From: Pyrus communis
Taxonomy: Eukaryota > Streptophyta > Magnoliopsida > Rosales > Rosaceae
Assembly (NCBI RefSeq): GCF_963583255.1
Contig: NC_084803.1
Coordinates: 8,918,238-8,982,237, forward strand
DNA length: 64,000 nucleotides
Direction of reading: 5' to 3'
Shown here: positions 34,711-50,347 of the stretch, one piece after another
How positions within the stretch are numbered: position 1 is the stretch's first letter
Layout of the letters: each line of letters opens with the position of its first letter
The notes under the pieces: model-generated
What the model was told of the DNA's origin: nothing
Databases searched by the model: none
What the model saw: the letters and a program-made list of their open reading frames with translations, nothing else
Translations under genes and position numbers: made by a program

Positions 34711-37287
34711 TCAGATAATGGTGCCATCCGGAATTACTGCACTCGGAAGGAGGACTAGTATTCCGTCACGAATACAATATCCATCACTTTCTCTGTCCGC
34801 TTCTTTCACATTATCTTTATTGATGATCTGCACCAAGCACACACAGCCATTAGTCCACAATATTATCATCAAAACCCCACTCATGCTATTTCATTAAATT
34901 GAAGATAATGAAAAACCGAGTGAGCGTTCTGAGATTCATACAACAAACTCCACCTAATGGAACAAGGCTTTGTTGTTGTTGTTGAGGATAACGGAAAATA
35001 GTAGTATATATCCTTACATACATACATACATACATACCATAACATTGTTGCCAATTCTTGCATTCTTGTCGATAATAGCCTTCCTTACTTGAGTATCTTC
35101 GCCAATTCCCATCACGGGGATCGCACCCGCCATGCCTTTCCTCTTCCCTCCATCTTCTGTCTGCGACTCTCACTCTCACTGTCAGTATAAAATAACATAG
35201 AGAAAAAAGAAAGACAACAAACAACAAAGGTCAAGGGGATGGATCCTTAGTCCTTACTTGGTACGTGGTTGAACCCATGATGATTGAATCCTCGACTATA
35301 GCCCCATTTCCGATTCTCGTCCTCATACCAATTACCGCGCCTTTGATCCTGCATCCCTACTCTTGTACAAGTCCAAAACCCCCATGCATTCAGTTTACAT
35401 CAGTTGAGTATGTACTAGTTTTTCGGAGACATCCAACCGATAAAATTTGAAGAAAGAATTCAAAATCCTACAAGAACAATGCTCTGCTTACATTGAGGAT
35501 GCAACCATCTCCAATTACACTGTTTGTAATTACAGCGTCTGTTATTTGAGTTGGAGGCAGACGCCGAGGCAATGTGTAGACCGGACTTTCTCTGTCGTAG
35601 AAGCTGCGCTATATATATGCAAGCACCAAGTTTGTGTGTTAGTCAATGACATTGAGGACTGAGCGCTCCAAATCAGCTTTCAGCCTTTCCCCGCACATTA
35701 TGTGTGTGTGAGTGTTAAATGTTATATGTATGAGATCGAGTTACTGACTTATATCCTACGTCTGCATCCTTTGTGCTTTGCATATTTGCTTCGTAGAATG
35801 CTTTAATATTCCTCATGTCCTCCCAATATCCGTCAAATGCATAAGCTTGAACCTGACCCCTCGCACAAAAAGCGCAGTACTGTGCTTGAATTAGCACTCT
35901 GAAAGTAATACCACAAGAGAAAAATAAATACATATTACACTATGTATGCAGGTATGACCTTCATTCCGAAAGATATGGCACCCGGAATTACTTCACTTGT
36001 GAAGTCATTTCCCTTTGGAAAATGTTCTTCCAGAAGCCTTTTCATTACACCTCTGTTGATGAGATAAATTCCCATACTTGCCATACTACTTTGAGCCGTA
36101 CTGTTCGATTTTCTTGAGCTTTTGGCCTGAAAATTCAGTTTTATGCGGCCTCAGAAAACACCGGAAATCATACCATATGAACAGACATTTGTGGAAGACA
36201 AAAAACAAAAAAGAATCTGTTGAATAGTACTTACCGAAGCAACATTAACCGACTTTCCCTCCAAATTCAGTCTGAAATCTGTAACTTGATTTTCAGAATT
36301 CACATTTAGAAAGCCAAATCCCGGATCATGAAGTCTCCTGGCAACAGATGTAGCAATGGTAATGTCAGCGCCATTGTCTCGGTGGGACATGATGAGTTTC
36401 TGGTAGTCCATTGTGTAGAGATGGTGACCGGGAAGGACCAAAAACTCAGTCACGGGATACTTTTCCAGCACCCACAGACATCTTCTCACAGCATCAGCAG
36501 TTCCCTAATATCAAGTTACTAAAACTTCAAGACTCTGAACTGTAACTACCGAAGTAATAAAAGTCAGGATTATTTTCAGTACACGAGAGATTTCAGACCT
36601 GAAACCATCTGTTATTACCGGGGCTCTGATACGCGGCAATGACCTGAACAAAGCCCTCATTCCCAAGACCAACTCCAGAGTAAGCTCTGGAAAGGTGGGA
36701 ATTGAGAGAAGTAGAGTTAACCTGTGTGAGAGCATATATGTGGCTTATGTTGCTGCTAATGCAGTTGCTCACAACTGAATCAATGAGCCTGTAATTTGCC
36801 GCAATAGGTATCGCCCCTTCTGATCTTCTCTTTGTCAGCGGGTAAAGTTGTGACTCGTGCCCATCCCCGAACACAACAGCTGCCACACTCTGACATGAAT
36901 AAATGTAGACATACGTAATCTAACCGATGCTCATGAATCATCTAACCGTATTGTGAACAAGAATTGATTAAAGATAATATCCTATACGCGAACTAGCATT
37001 TCCGTTAGAGGTAATTAAAGCAACTTGAGAGTTTATGCATCATTGGCATGATTTAAGCAGGAATTGAATTAAACCTGAGTGGCCGGAGGAAACAACGAAG
37101 TTGGAGTCTCAGGCTGGTGTGACTTGGATATCAAGAAGCTCGGAGGAAGAGTGGTAGAATGAAGCTTGAGGGAATGGTTTTCGTGAATCCTACCATCTGA
37201 TGCAGTAACGGAGCACTTTGTGCGGATGCCAACAACGGAGGGAAAACAACGATGAAAGATCACCATCACGATATACAGACAGAGCAC
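34711..37287 (-). CDS. APS2: APS2-type (predicted inactive) ADP-glucose pyrophosphorylase small subunit, 498 residues, 9 exons
   Basis: Homologue of the plastid AGPase small subunit (glucose-1-phosphate adenylyltransferase, starch synthesis), closest in memory to Arabidopsis APS2, regarded as non-catalytic. Exons: 37075-37287, 36599-36889, 36235-36504, 35959-36126, 35749-35852, 35492-35603, 35258-35356, 35038-35160, 34711-34827 (stop TGA 34711-34713); all in frame with GT-AG borders. Residues 1-71 look like a plastid targeting region; an in-frame second Met (MVIFHRCF) is an alternative start. The nucleotidyltransferase domain has [20 protein letters not shown] where active subunits carry GGGxGTRLYPLTKKRAKP, so the phosphate-binding glycines and arginine are replaced. 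[22 protein letters not shown] and the C-terminal beta-helix ([20 protein letters not shown]) are kept. The frame is intact throughout, so it is not a pseudogene. Confidence 0.9.
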
Positions 37288-39003
37288 GACAAGAGAAGTG
37301 AATGTATGTACAATTGCAAATCTATATTGAAGGAATAATTTGCTCGCCTTCGTCTTCTGAATCCAACTGGTTTAAGACCAAATAGATCGTATAACAAGGG
37401 GAATATTTAGCAAACCTTGCTTGCATTGCGGCAACGTGATAAGAGACCTGATTAGAATCAACATTTTTAATAACGTAACTTTGATTCTGAGCTTCTTCTT
37501 TTTCTCTTTGTTCTTTTCAGCTGTTTGTTCTCTTTGTTTTCCTATGTCTTCCAAGTTATTCATTTCCTAAACAGCTGCACAAACAAAACCTCTGCTGTTT
37601 AACAACAAAAGCTTGTCCAATCTCTTCAACTGCAAATGACGTTCTTACCCTAACAAGTAACACCCTTTTCAATTACATGGTACTTGCAGGAAAAGATGTC
37701 TTTTGATAAGGGAAAGGGATCATCTCCGGATCCCTTCCACCAAATCCACCAAATCAATCAATCCGGGCTTTTGAAATTTGATTCAACGGCTATAATCAGA
37801 GGGCCCTTTTAAAAGTTATAATAACTTTAGCCGTTGGATCAAATTTCAAGGGCCCTGATTAGGTGATAGAATGAATTTGATGGAAGAGATCCAGAGAGGT
37901 TCTGTTTCCTTTGATAAGGGCAGTTTTGTCACTTTACTGTTGGGCATTTTGGAATGGAGTGGCATCCAAGGCAGGCATTGTTGGCTCTCTCATCTTCCTC
38001 TGCCCGTCTTCTCTTTAAAATAATATGAAATGAAGAAACACATGCCATAAAACTAGTATGCGTTTTCAAAGTATTTTATAGGTCTTTTTATTTTGCTGTG
38101 ATGTGAAGACAGTCCAGGGTGGCCATCCCTTGTGAGTTTCCGCCGTAGGAGAGCAACTTATAAGGAGTTAGTTGTTACCTTTCGATCCAATAATACATTG
38201 TCATATGTCATGTGGAGAAAAACTTACACTTAACGGTGTCTGATTGGATCGGAACACCACATTGCAATGAGCATGTTCCATGTAAGTCTTTCTCATAAGC
38301 AGCTGTATCCGAGGTTTTTTTGCAGCTTAGATATTTTAATTCAATACCGTAACCCTGATAACAAAAGGGGCTTGCACCTAGCGAAATCTTCGGATACCCG
38401 ACCTGTTTCTTTACATCGACATCTTAAGTTATGAGCCACATTCCCAACATGAAAGCTCTGTGCAAATGTACACGAAACACAGGTATGCTAACTTGGCTAA
38501 GAGCAGCTCATCTAGTAACAGCACCAACCACTTCCTCTGGCCTCGTACACCAGCCACCAAAACATTGCAAGAGAAGATGGTACTACAGCAACAAGACCTC
38601 CTAACGGCGTTTTGTTCTAGATTTCAACCTCATGTTAAAAAGTGAGATGTTTAATGAAGGAGCCACGAGGATCGAAGAATCAAATGCTTGTAAATGTGGA
38701 ATAGCAACACAAAATCACACGTACCCAGAAAGCGATGAGCTTTTTATTCATAACATCAAACATACTTCTTATTTCTACTCAATTGCTCTTTATCAGGGTT
38801 TAACAATCAACAAAGAGCCGACCACAGTTTGGGATAATGTGGTTTACCATGTTCCAGTTTTAGATTACCCACAAGACATATATTCTAGCAGTTCAAAAAT
38901 GGAACAACAACAACAATGAACACATCTAGCAACGGAAAACATTGAGTCACTGACCAAACTACAAATTTATCTGCCTCTCCTCAGACTCAGAGTAACATTA
39001 CCA
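37288..39003. other. Spacer between APS2-type gene and lumazine synthase
   Basis: Contains the APS2 upstream region, a 197-bp MITE (37713-37909, listed) and, from about 38400, the probable 3' flank of the lumazine synthase gene. Open frames at 38460-38919 look accidental. Confidence 0.5.
37713..37909. mobile_element. Palindromic MITE, 197 bp, 9-11-bp target duplication
   Basis: Flanked by TTTGATAAGGG direct repeats (37702-37712 and 37910-37920). Left GGATCCCTTCCACCAAAT pairs with the reverse complement of the right end (GGATCTCTTCCATCAAAT). The inner AAATTTGATTCAACGGCTAT pairs with AGCCGTTGGATCAAATTTCA around a central TTTTAAAAGTTATAATAA. Non-coding. Confidence 0.75.
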
Positions 39004-40915
39004 TTACTTCAGTTGGTGCTCAAACAAAGATGCCATCTCAATCTGCGGTGCAAATCAAAATAATCATGAACGGGTTATACCTAAACTAAAAACAGAGAAA
39101 AATGAAATTACCCTTGGAACAAACAGAAAATATATAAAAGCGCAGTTCATGAATAAACAATCCCGTCTTCAACATGGAACCTACTTGCATCTATCCTCTT
39201 ATTCATACAAACTCCCTAAAGGCCAGGTTATATTAGTGTCATATGGAAGGGTTTTAATCAGATTACAGTTTCTAATTAAAAGTTAAATTATATTAATGCA
39301 TTGGATTAAGTTTAAACACTACATTTTTATAATTCTCAACACTCAAAAGAAAAATATAAAGGGAAGCAATTAACCAAAATCAAATGCAATACCTACGCTA
39401 CCAAGATAACTTAATTAAGAATAATTTGATATCAACTTACAGCTGTCATAGCAGTCTCTGCACCCTTATTTCCAGATTTACCACCCGCTCGATTGATAGC
39501 CTGTGATGGTAGTAAAAGGAAACAGTATGATCGATCATATTTCCCACTCCTGTAATAAAAAGAAAACTCTCTAGAGTTTTCAGTGCTACATTTGAATACT
39601 ATGATAAAATATTTACCTGCTCCATATCATCACAAGTTAGGACACCAAATACACACGGCACTCCTACAGCGACATAAGAGAAGCAGTTCAATTTTTTTAA
39701 CGAGGAAACAGAATTCAAGCATATCAGAAGAAAAAGGAACCTTAATGTATGCGAGAGAGACTACCACCAACCCAAGAATAGATTCGGGAATGGACAGATC
39801 ATCCCAGCAAAAAACTAATATGGAAACTAACAAAAAACAAACAGGCAGCAACCTGATTGTAATCCGGCTGAAAGTACTCCGGATGCTGCTGAATTAGCAA
39901 CCGCATCATAATGGGTTGTATCACCTCTAATCTACTGACAAGAAGCAGTTGATAAATTAGCTTTCATGGACACAATGTACTATTTTATAAGGATAAACAA
40001 AATGCATGAAAGTACCACAGCTCCGATGCATAGAATTGCATGATATTTTCCCAAACTTGCAAGCCTCTGTGCAGTTACACCGATTTCAAAACTACCAGGA
40101 ACCCACACAACCTGAGGGAAAGGCAATAGCAATAATCAGTCAAGGTCATGTAAAATCAGCTGGTGGAAAAGCAAGAAAGAAACATAAGACATGATATTTA
40201 CTGACGGAAGCGGAACGAATGCAGAGTATGTGTGTACGTATTTGTGAGTTTATTTATGTTACATACGTCAACATCCTCGTCTTGAATTGAGTAGTTGCTG
40301 AAAGTGGTCAGAGCTCCCTCTAACAGCTGCTTTGTTATAAACTCATTGAACCGCGCCACAACCTGAGATTTGATAAGATTTGGAAGCATTAAAAGATTTA
40401 GGAAGGCATTAAACATCAGAAGACTTATTAGAAGAAACATAATTCGATTGGATTGTAAATAAGAAAGGAGAAGAGAGTTAGGGAGGGAGGAGTAGCGACC
40501 ACTGACCACTGCGAAACGGAGGCCCTGAGTTTTGGTGACGGAACCCACGAGATGGCGAACAGCCGCTGTCTGAGCAAAAGACGAACGCTCCTTCCTCTCA
40601 ATTGCACCTGCAATCAGAAACAAAACCAAAATCGATTTTGCTTTGCCAAAAACCAGATAATAACAATAAGAAAGCAGAAAAGAAATGGTTGAATTATAAT
40701 CTACTAAGAGAGAATAAAAAAAGTCAACCTCCTCCTCCTATGGAAAACGAAGAGGAAGATGGCGACGAAGAAAGAGAGAGGGATTTGGGAATCTGAGACG
40801 ACAGGAGAAGGCGTTGAATGCTGCTGCTGCCTCTGCCTCCGTGGGAACGACAAGTATCCGGCGGTGGGAGGAGGCGAGAGTTGAAACACTGTGTTGAAGC
40901 CCAAGCAGCAGCCAT
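39004..40915 (-). CDS. RIBH: 6,7-dimethyl-8-ribityllumazine synthase, chloroplastic, 234 residues, 8 exons
   Basis: Penultimate enzyme of riboflavin biosynthesis: condenses 5-amino-6-ribitylaminouracil with 3,4-dihydroxy-2-butanone 4-phosphate in plastids. Arabidopsis orthologue is COS1. Exons: 40729-40915 (ATG 40913-40915), 40507-40607, 40267-40362, 40016-40111, 39853-39931, 39617-39663, 39441-39500, 39004-39042 (stop TAA 39004-39006); all frames close. Residues 1-63 are Ser/Arg-rich, acid-poor, fitting a transit peptide. Core motifs: [35 protein letters not shown] (substrate-binding loop), [16 protein letters not shown] (catalytic His in HYD), [17 protein letters not shown], and [20 protein letters not shown]. 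Complete. It faces the dihydrodipicolinate reductase gene head-to-head with 282 bp between start codons. Confidence 0.97.
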
Positions 40916-41197
40916 TTTCTTCCTTCAACTTTCACAGCAACAGACAGATCTCTTAAGTGATTTTAGACCTACACCAAAACGCTGCGTTTAAAGTGCACTC
41001 TTTCCTTCTCTCTCTGACACTTACACAGTTCTCAACAAAGAAAGAAATTGGGAACTTAACAAAAAAAAAAATCACATTTTAAAAAAAGTTAAAATTTCCA
41101 AGCCATTTTTATCTTAATAAAACCCTAATCAAATCAAATCCCCCCCTGCGACGTCCTCTGTCCTAAAACCCTAACCCCCAAAGAAGCCTCCGCTACA
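40916..41197. promoter_or_regulatory. Compact bidirectional promoter between lumazine synthase and dihydrodipicolinate reductase
   Basis: Only 282 bp separate the two divergent ATG codons, and this must also hold both 5' leaders. The segment contains a pyrimidine-rich CTTTCCTTCTCTCTCTGACA block at about 40998-41018, a central A-rich part with AACTTAACAAAAAAAAAAATC, and CCTAA/AACCCTAA-type repeats (AAAACCCTAATC at 41120, AAAACCCTAACCCC at 41165) near the plus-strand leader. AAACCCTA is the telo-box often found in promoters of housekeeping plant genes. Confidence 0.6.
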
Positions 41198-43595
41198 ATG
41201 GCGACCATGCTCAAACTTCCAGCCGCCCATTGTGCGATTCTTCCTCCTCAGCAGCTGAAGCGGGCGTTCTTGGCTGGAGCTGCAACCACCAGATTGGATG
41301 CGGCTACCGTCTTCACTGCTCGGAGGCAGACACTTTCATTGTCGTCGTCGTCAGCTGCAGCAACTGCAAAGGTGATGTCAGTTTCAGCCGTACCCGGCCA
41401 AAGCGTTGAGCTTGAGCAGTCTCCCTCCAAGAACAAGATTGACATTCCTATCATGGTAATGCTTTCCTTATCTTATTACTTGTTACTCTGCTACTCTAAA
41501 TCAATAGCCTTTTCAGAAATTTCAATCAATTGCCGTCAAACTCCCAGCACCTATGATAATTTGCATGATTGGAACTTTGATAATTCAAATCATAACTCCC
41601 AGCACGGCAGCTATGTTAGCGATGCCAAATTCCATGAATTTGTCTTCTTTTTGTCCAAAAGGTAAATGGATGTAGTGGCAAAATGGGGAAGGCCATCATC
41701 CAAGCAGCAAATTCTGCCGGACTCACCGTGGTTCCAGTTTCTTTTGGCTCCGCTGAGGAATCTGGCCAAACCGTCCAAGTCGGTGCAAACGAGATTCTAG
41801 TGCATGGTCCTCATGAAAGAGAAAGCACCCTTGCATCCCTTTTCCAGAAATATCCCAATTTGATTGTCATCGACTTCACCGTCCCTTCTGCGGTCAATGG
41901 TAAGTAATACCGTAGGTTTGGAAAACTCTATATCGACGTTCGTTTACTTCAAAAGTGTTTTCTTTTCCATTGTTGCTGCAAATAGTGTAGGTGATTCTGT
42001 GTCTTTATTCTCTTGGGGTTTTTTTTTCCATCGTATCCAGATAATGCAGAGCTATATTGCAAAGTTGGAGTGCCCTTCGTGATGGGAACAACAGGCGGGG
42101 ACAGGGATCAATTGTATAAGACTGTAGAAGACTCAAAAGTCTATGCAGTGATTTCTCCACAGATGGGGAAACAGGTGATTAGGATTTGGTACCTTAATGG
42201 TTTCTAATATTCTGGGGGCTTGCCTACCATATCCTAATCGTTGTTTGGTATGAATAGGTTGTGGCATTTCTTGCAGCCATGGATATCATGGCTGAGCAAT
42301 TTCCTGGAGCCTTCTCTGGGTATTCTCTACAGGTACTTCACTTTTCCCTTATAATTTGTTACTGATGCTAAATATAATATAAGAGAAAGTAATTATTTGA
42401 TAAAAAGGTCATGTTTCAGTATAATATTGACATTCATTTGACTGGTGTGCTACATTTTTCTGAAAGTTCTTCTTTTATATGTTTTCTGTTCATATTATCC
42501 GATGTGCCTTGTTCATATATTTTAAATTTCAGGTGATGGAATCCCATCAAGCAACTAAAGTTGATGCATCAGGAACTGCCAAGGCTGTTATTTCTTGCTT
42601 CCAGAAGTTGGGGGTGTCCTTTGATATGGAACAGGCATGTTAATTGATACATGTTAATCATAGCCTTTGATAATTAGAAATGGTTAATTGTAGCATCTCT
42701 TTTTCATTTTGCCTCATCCGGTTAGTTTTATATGGAACACGTTAGACTCCTTATTACTTTATTTTTCAAATTTGCGAGGAAAGTAGGCTTGTTTTACATA
42801 TCATTTTCTTTGAGGTTAAGAAAGCATGGTCAGTCCCATTACATGAAGTACCAAATAAACTTGGATAACTCTTCTTTCATCTTTCATCCTTCATCATTTT
42901 ATTTATTTTTCAATCTTCTGACAAATTTCATCAGATCCAATTGATCCGGGATCCCCAGCAACAACTGGAGCTGGTGGGAGTTCCAGAGGAGCATTTGTGT
43001 GGTCACGCATTTCATATGTATCATCTGACCTCACCTGATAAAACGTAATAAGAATATCCTCTTTCGCTGTCTCTCTTTCTCTCGCAGACAAATTTTCTTT
43101 TGTTTATAGTTGTAACTCTGGTCCATTGAATTTATTTCCCCTTTTTGCAGAGTTTCTTTTGAGTTTCAGCATAATGTTTGTGGGAGATCAATATATGCAG
43201 AGGGTACAATCGATGCTGTTATTTTCCTTGCCAAGAAGGTGCTGAAGCTTTTCTATCCCTCTTTTGCTTTCCTACTTGCTGCAGTGCTCATGATGGTTTT
43301 AATAATAATGAAATTTTGGTCTTAAGAAATAATATATTAATGAACTACTTTGACGACTGGAAAGAAGATTGGTTAAGTTCCTATTCAAATATAGTATCTG
43401 ATTTGAATACTCATCAATTATTTGGCTAGAATATTGATAACGTATATTTAGTGATTAAGCTAGAAACTCGTAGGACCTTTTATGCAATACTTTACTTTTA
43501 TGATATGAAATATTGTATGAATGCAGATTCATTCGAAGGCAGACAAGCGGATCTACAATATGATGGATGTCCTGCGAGAGGGTAACATGCGATGA
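41198..43595 (+). CDS. DAPB: 4-hydroxy-tetrahydrodipicolinate reductase, chloroplastic (DapB), 357 residues, 8 exons
   Basis: Second enzyme of plastid lysine biosynthesis (diaminopimelate pathway): NAD(P)H reduction of the dihydrodipicolinate synthase product. Exons: 41198-41455 (ATG 41198), 41662-41899, 42041-42174, 42258-42332, 42533-42634, 42935-43044, 43151-43238, 43527-43595 (stop TGA 43593-43595); all in frame. Residues 1-75 form a Ser/Ala/Arg-rich transit peptide. Then the Rossmann motif VNGCSGKMGKAIIQAANSAG, FTVPSAVNDNAELYCKVGVP, VMGTTGGDRDQLY, and the substrate loop VMESHQATKVDASGTAKAV (the bacterial HHxxKxDxPSGTA equivalent). The C-terminus ends MMDVLREGNMR. Intron 5 starts GC instead of GT (42635), the only reading that keeps frame. 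Confidence 0.96.
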
Positions 43596-44716
43596 TAGTT
43601 GGCTTTGTACGAAGGGTGTAGTCTGTAGTAGTAAATTAACTAGTTTAAAATAATTGGATTCTGTTTGAGGAAAATAGGGACATAAGTTTCGGATTAGTAG
43701 TTTCGACCTTATCTTTGTCAGTTATTGTTTTCCTTCCTGCTAATGTTTTGTAGTTTGGTTGAAGGAAACATGAATATATAAGTTTACGTTTATATTCGAG
43801 ATGCACCTGATATTGTTGGCCGATATGGTAGTGTGCACAGACAAGCTGTTGAGCAGGCTTTTCTTGTCTTGGTTTATGAACATTCGAACACGACAGATGT
43901 GCTTGGCCGTTCAGTTAAGCACAGAAACTAAGTGATGGTGTTTGCTAGTGTTGTTCCTGCAAACAGGTGCTCTAGTTTGAATAGCGTGCTGCTGCCTACT
44001 AGTAGTCCGAATTACTAGGATGCATCGGAACGCAAAATTTGAGAGAGTATCAACTAACCCAGAGCTGGTTGGTATGCTCCCATTACCTTTACCGTTTTAC
44101 TTGATGTTACAAGGTTCAATAGAAATATGAACCAACACCAAATAGAAGCAATGCAACCTTCAAATTGCAGCGCTTGGTAATGGAGAAGCAATGTGTAATA
44201 CTTTGACTTTGGATTCTCTTTTGTTTTATTTGATTTAATGGTAAAAAAATACAAGCATTATATTTTAGTTAATGGTAAAAAATAAAATAGGATGAGCGTT
44301 ACTTATTCTAAACAGGGAGCCTTGACGAAATGGAAATGTTTTTTTGTTTTTTTTTTTTTTGATTTTGTGACGGAAAGGTTACGGATTTGAGTTGTGAAAA
44401 TAACTTTTTTACAAAGTAAAAACAAAGATGCGTGCGATAAAGTTTCTCCCGTGATATTCGCAAAGCGTGAAATCTTTTAGGCTTGGGTCTCCCTTTAGGA
44501 TTTCTAGAACATTTTGAGTTCCTTTTATGTTGTTTTGGACTCGTTAGCTCCGCATCGCTAACGGGCCCAAGCCCGAAATAATAATAATTTCCTCGCAGAA
44601 AAACTCTGAAATATCACGTGGACTCCCAATAAAAAAAAAGAAAGAAAAGGAACCGCTTTCCCCGGAGAGCAGTTCAACAGCGAGTGCGAGGGAGACGAAG
44701 GAAGTGATACCACAGA
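43596..44716. other. Spacer between DapB and PARG
   Basis: 3' flank of DapB to about 43800, then AT-rich DNA with a poly(T) tract near 44341-44360 and the PARG 5' leader at the end (GGAGAGCAGTTCAACAGCGA). No additional gene seen. Confidence 0.5.
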
Positions 44717-48171
<3,455 letters not shown>

Positions 48172-49027
48172 ATAAAACTTGATGCCTGTGCTGTGTTGTA
48201 TTGTCCCGTATGGTCGCGTTTATTTTTTTTGGTAGAAGGATTTCATTTTTCTTTTGCTTTGTTTTTTGTTGCACATTCTATTTATGGCACGGCATAGCAA
48301 TGCAGACGGCTTTCAGGCTTCAGGTGCCGCGAATATTTGCCGGACCTTAACTTATGCTGCTGCAAAAGGAGCTTAAAATGAAAGCTCTGAACGAACACCA
48401 ATATCCAAGTGAGATCAGAAGTTGAAAAGAAATGATAAAATTTGATATGGGTGTAGTTATCTACCCGCCGTTTTACACTTTTCACTCCTCAATTTTTGCC
48501 GATTGAATCGAATAGTTTGAAATTGATCAAGGAACAAAAATTAATATGGTATGTTGAGAAAATTAAAAGAAGTGTGTGGATAGTATCACGTAATTTGCCG
48601 CACTCCCTCCCTCGATGATGCGTCAGCATCATACGCAATATACGAAAGTAGGAAGGCTTGAAGAGTGTATAAGTGGAGGCCCATAAAAGTTCCTCGTAGC
48701 TCTCGTGGGCTGGGCTTTTGGTCGGTGGGCTGGGCTTGGGTTACAAGGTCAAACAGTTAGAAGTGGAAGCCTGCCTTATCTGATTCATTTGACAGTTGCA
48801 GTTGCAGCAGGCGCGCTGCGTTCTGCTGGTTGGGGTTTTAGCTGCTGCGGCTGATGCTCTTCGGGGTTTTGGTTTCTCCTCGTCATCGTCATCCCAAGCT
48901 CAGGTCAGCTTTCTTCTCTATACTCTTCGTTTTTTCCTTGCTGACATGGTGCAATGAATTGGAATTGAATTTACACTTTTCACTGATTTGCTTTCTGCCA
49001 TTTACCGACTGCTGTCAAGTGTTGGAA
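48172..49027. other. Spacer: PARG 3' flank and 5' leader of the MRL7-type gene
   Basis: No separate gene. From about 48800 the plus strand is leader sequence; a likely 5'-UTR intron runs from GTCAGCTTTC (48903) to about 49018. An upstream ATG at 48854 is in frame but would read through that intron. Confidence 0.5.
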
Positions 49028-50347
49028 ATGGCTCTGCAAACTACCACCGCACTTCCCTATCTCTTCTCCTCACCAAAACCCAACAACAAATTCTTCATGC
49101 TCCTTTCGTTGCCTCCTCATTCCCAGCAAACCCAAGCTAATCACAACAGAACATGGATGAACACCGCTGCGAGTGTCCCAACACATGTCCATAGCTCCAA
49201 CTTTACTAGATTGCATGCCTCTAACCAACAAGAGGGGGACTCCTCTGATGATGATGATGAACCTTCTTCCGGTATCAAGGATGATCCCTATTTCATGGGT
49301 TCTCAAGAGAGACGTGAATGGAGAAACACAATTAGACGAGTTTTAGATACCAACCCCGATGTTAAGGAGGAGTTAGACCCTAGTGAAAGGACAAAGAAGG
49401 TGCAACAACTTCTGGCCAATTATCCTCTTGTTGTAGAGGAGGAGGATCCTGAATGGCCTGAGGATGCGGATGGCCGTGGTTTCAAGTTGGATCAATTCTT
49501 TGACAAGATTACCATCAAGAATACGCCAAAGAAGGATGACGATGAGAATGATGACAGCGACAGTGAAGTAGTGTGGCAAGATGATAACTACATTCGTCCT
49601 ATTAAAGATGTAACAACTGCAGAATGGGAAGAGACTGTTTTCAAGGACATCAGCCCTTTAATCATTCTTGTACACAATCGCTATAGAAGGTCCGGTTTTC
49701 CATTTTTCTCATGATTTCTTTTTTGCTATGCTATGTTACTTGTCTCTTATCGAAATTTATGATCTCGGCTCCTTGTTTCAGTTATAGTTCGTTATATGAG
49801 AAAATTGTTCCGATTAACATTTTTTTCCTCTCTTCAGACCAAAAGAGAATGAAAGAATCCGGAATGAACTGGAGAAGGCTATACACATTATATGGAACTG
49901 CAGGCTACCTTCACCAAGGGTAAGTCTACCCCCCAACTGTAATAGTGTACGTGTGCCCTCTCACACCCCCTTTACTAATCATTATGGCTAATATTTATTT
50001 TTCATGTTTAACAGTGTATTGCAGTTGATGCTGTTACTGAGCATGATTTGGTATCTGCTCTCCAAGTGTCTGTCTTCCCCGAGATCATCTTCACTAAAGC
50101 TGGGAAGATCTTATATCGCGAGAAAGGTAATTTTTATTTTAGAACATGGGCGTTTGATTCTTGCCTCCTAATTGCAGCATGATTTCAACTCCTTTTTTAT
50201 GTCCTCTGTTCAGAAATTCGAAGTGGAGATGAGTTGTCAAAGGTGATGGCTTTCTTTTACTATGGAGCAGCCAGACCACCTTGTTTGAATGGCATTGGAG
50301 ATAGGCAGGAAGCAATTCCATATGTTCCCGTCAGTTCCCAACCATGA
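49028..50347 (+). CDS. MRL7L: MRL7/MRL7-L-type plastid thioredoxin-fold protein (RCB/NCP family), 329 residues, 4 exons
   Basis: Plant-specific protein with a degenerate thioredoxin fold, needed in relatives for assembly or activity of the plastid-encoded RNA polymerase and for phytochrome-dependent chloroplast biogenesis (Arabidopsis MRL7/SVR4/RCB and MRL7-L/NCP). Exons: 49028-49689 (ATG 49028, MALQTTTALPYLFSSPKP), 49838-49919, 50015-50126, 50214-50347 (stop TGA 50345-50347); frames close. Residues 1-65 look like a chloroplast transit peptide. Then acidic DSSDDDDEPSSGIKDDPYFM, a charged helical region EWRNTIRRVLDTNPDVKEEL, acidic DDDENDDSDSEVVWQDDNYI, and the thioredoxin-like part ISPLIILVHNRYRRPKENER, CIAVDAVTEHDLVSALQVSV, FPEIIFTKAGKILYRE without a CxxC redox pair. 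Adjacency to PARG mirrors Arabidopsis MRL7-L beside PARG1/2, which favours the MRL7-L name. Confidence 0.88.

Noticed and set aside
48854..49027. Upstream in-frame ATG extending the MRL7-type protein
   Set aside because: The extension would translate a likely 5'-UTR intron (GTCAGC... to an AG near 49018), and MALQTTTALPYLF at 49028 looks like the start of a transit peptide.
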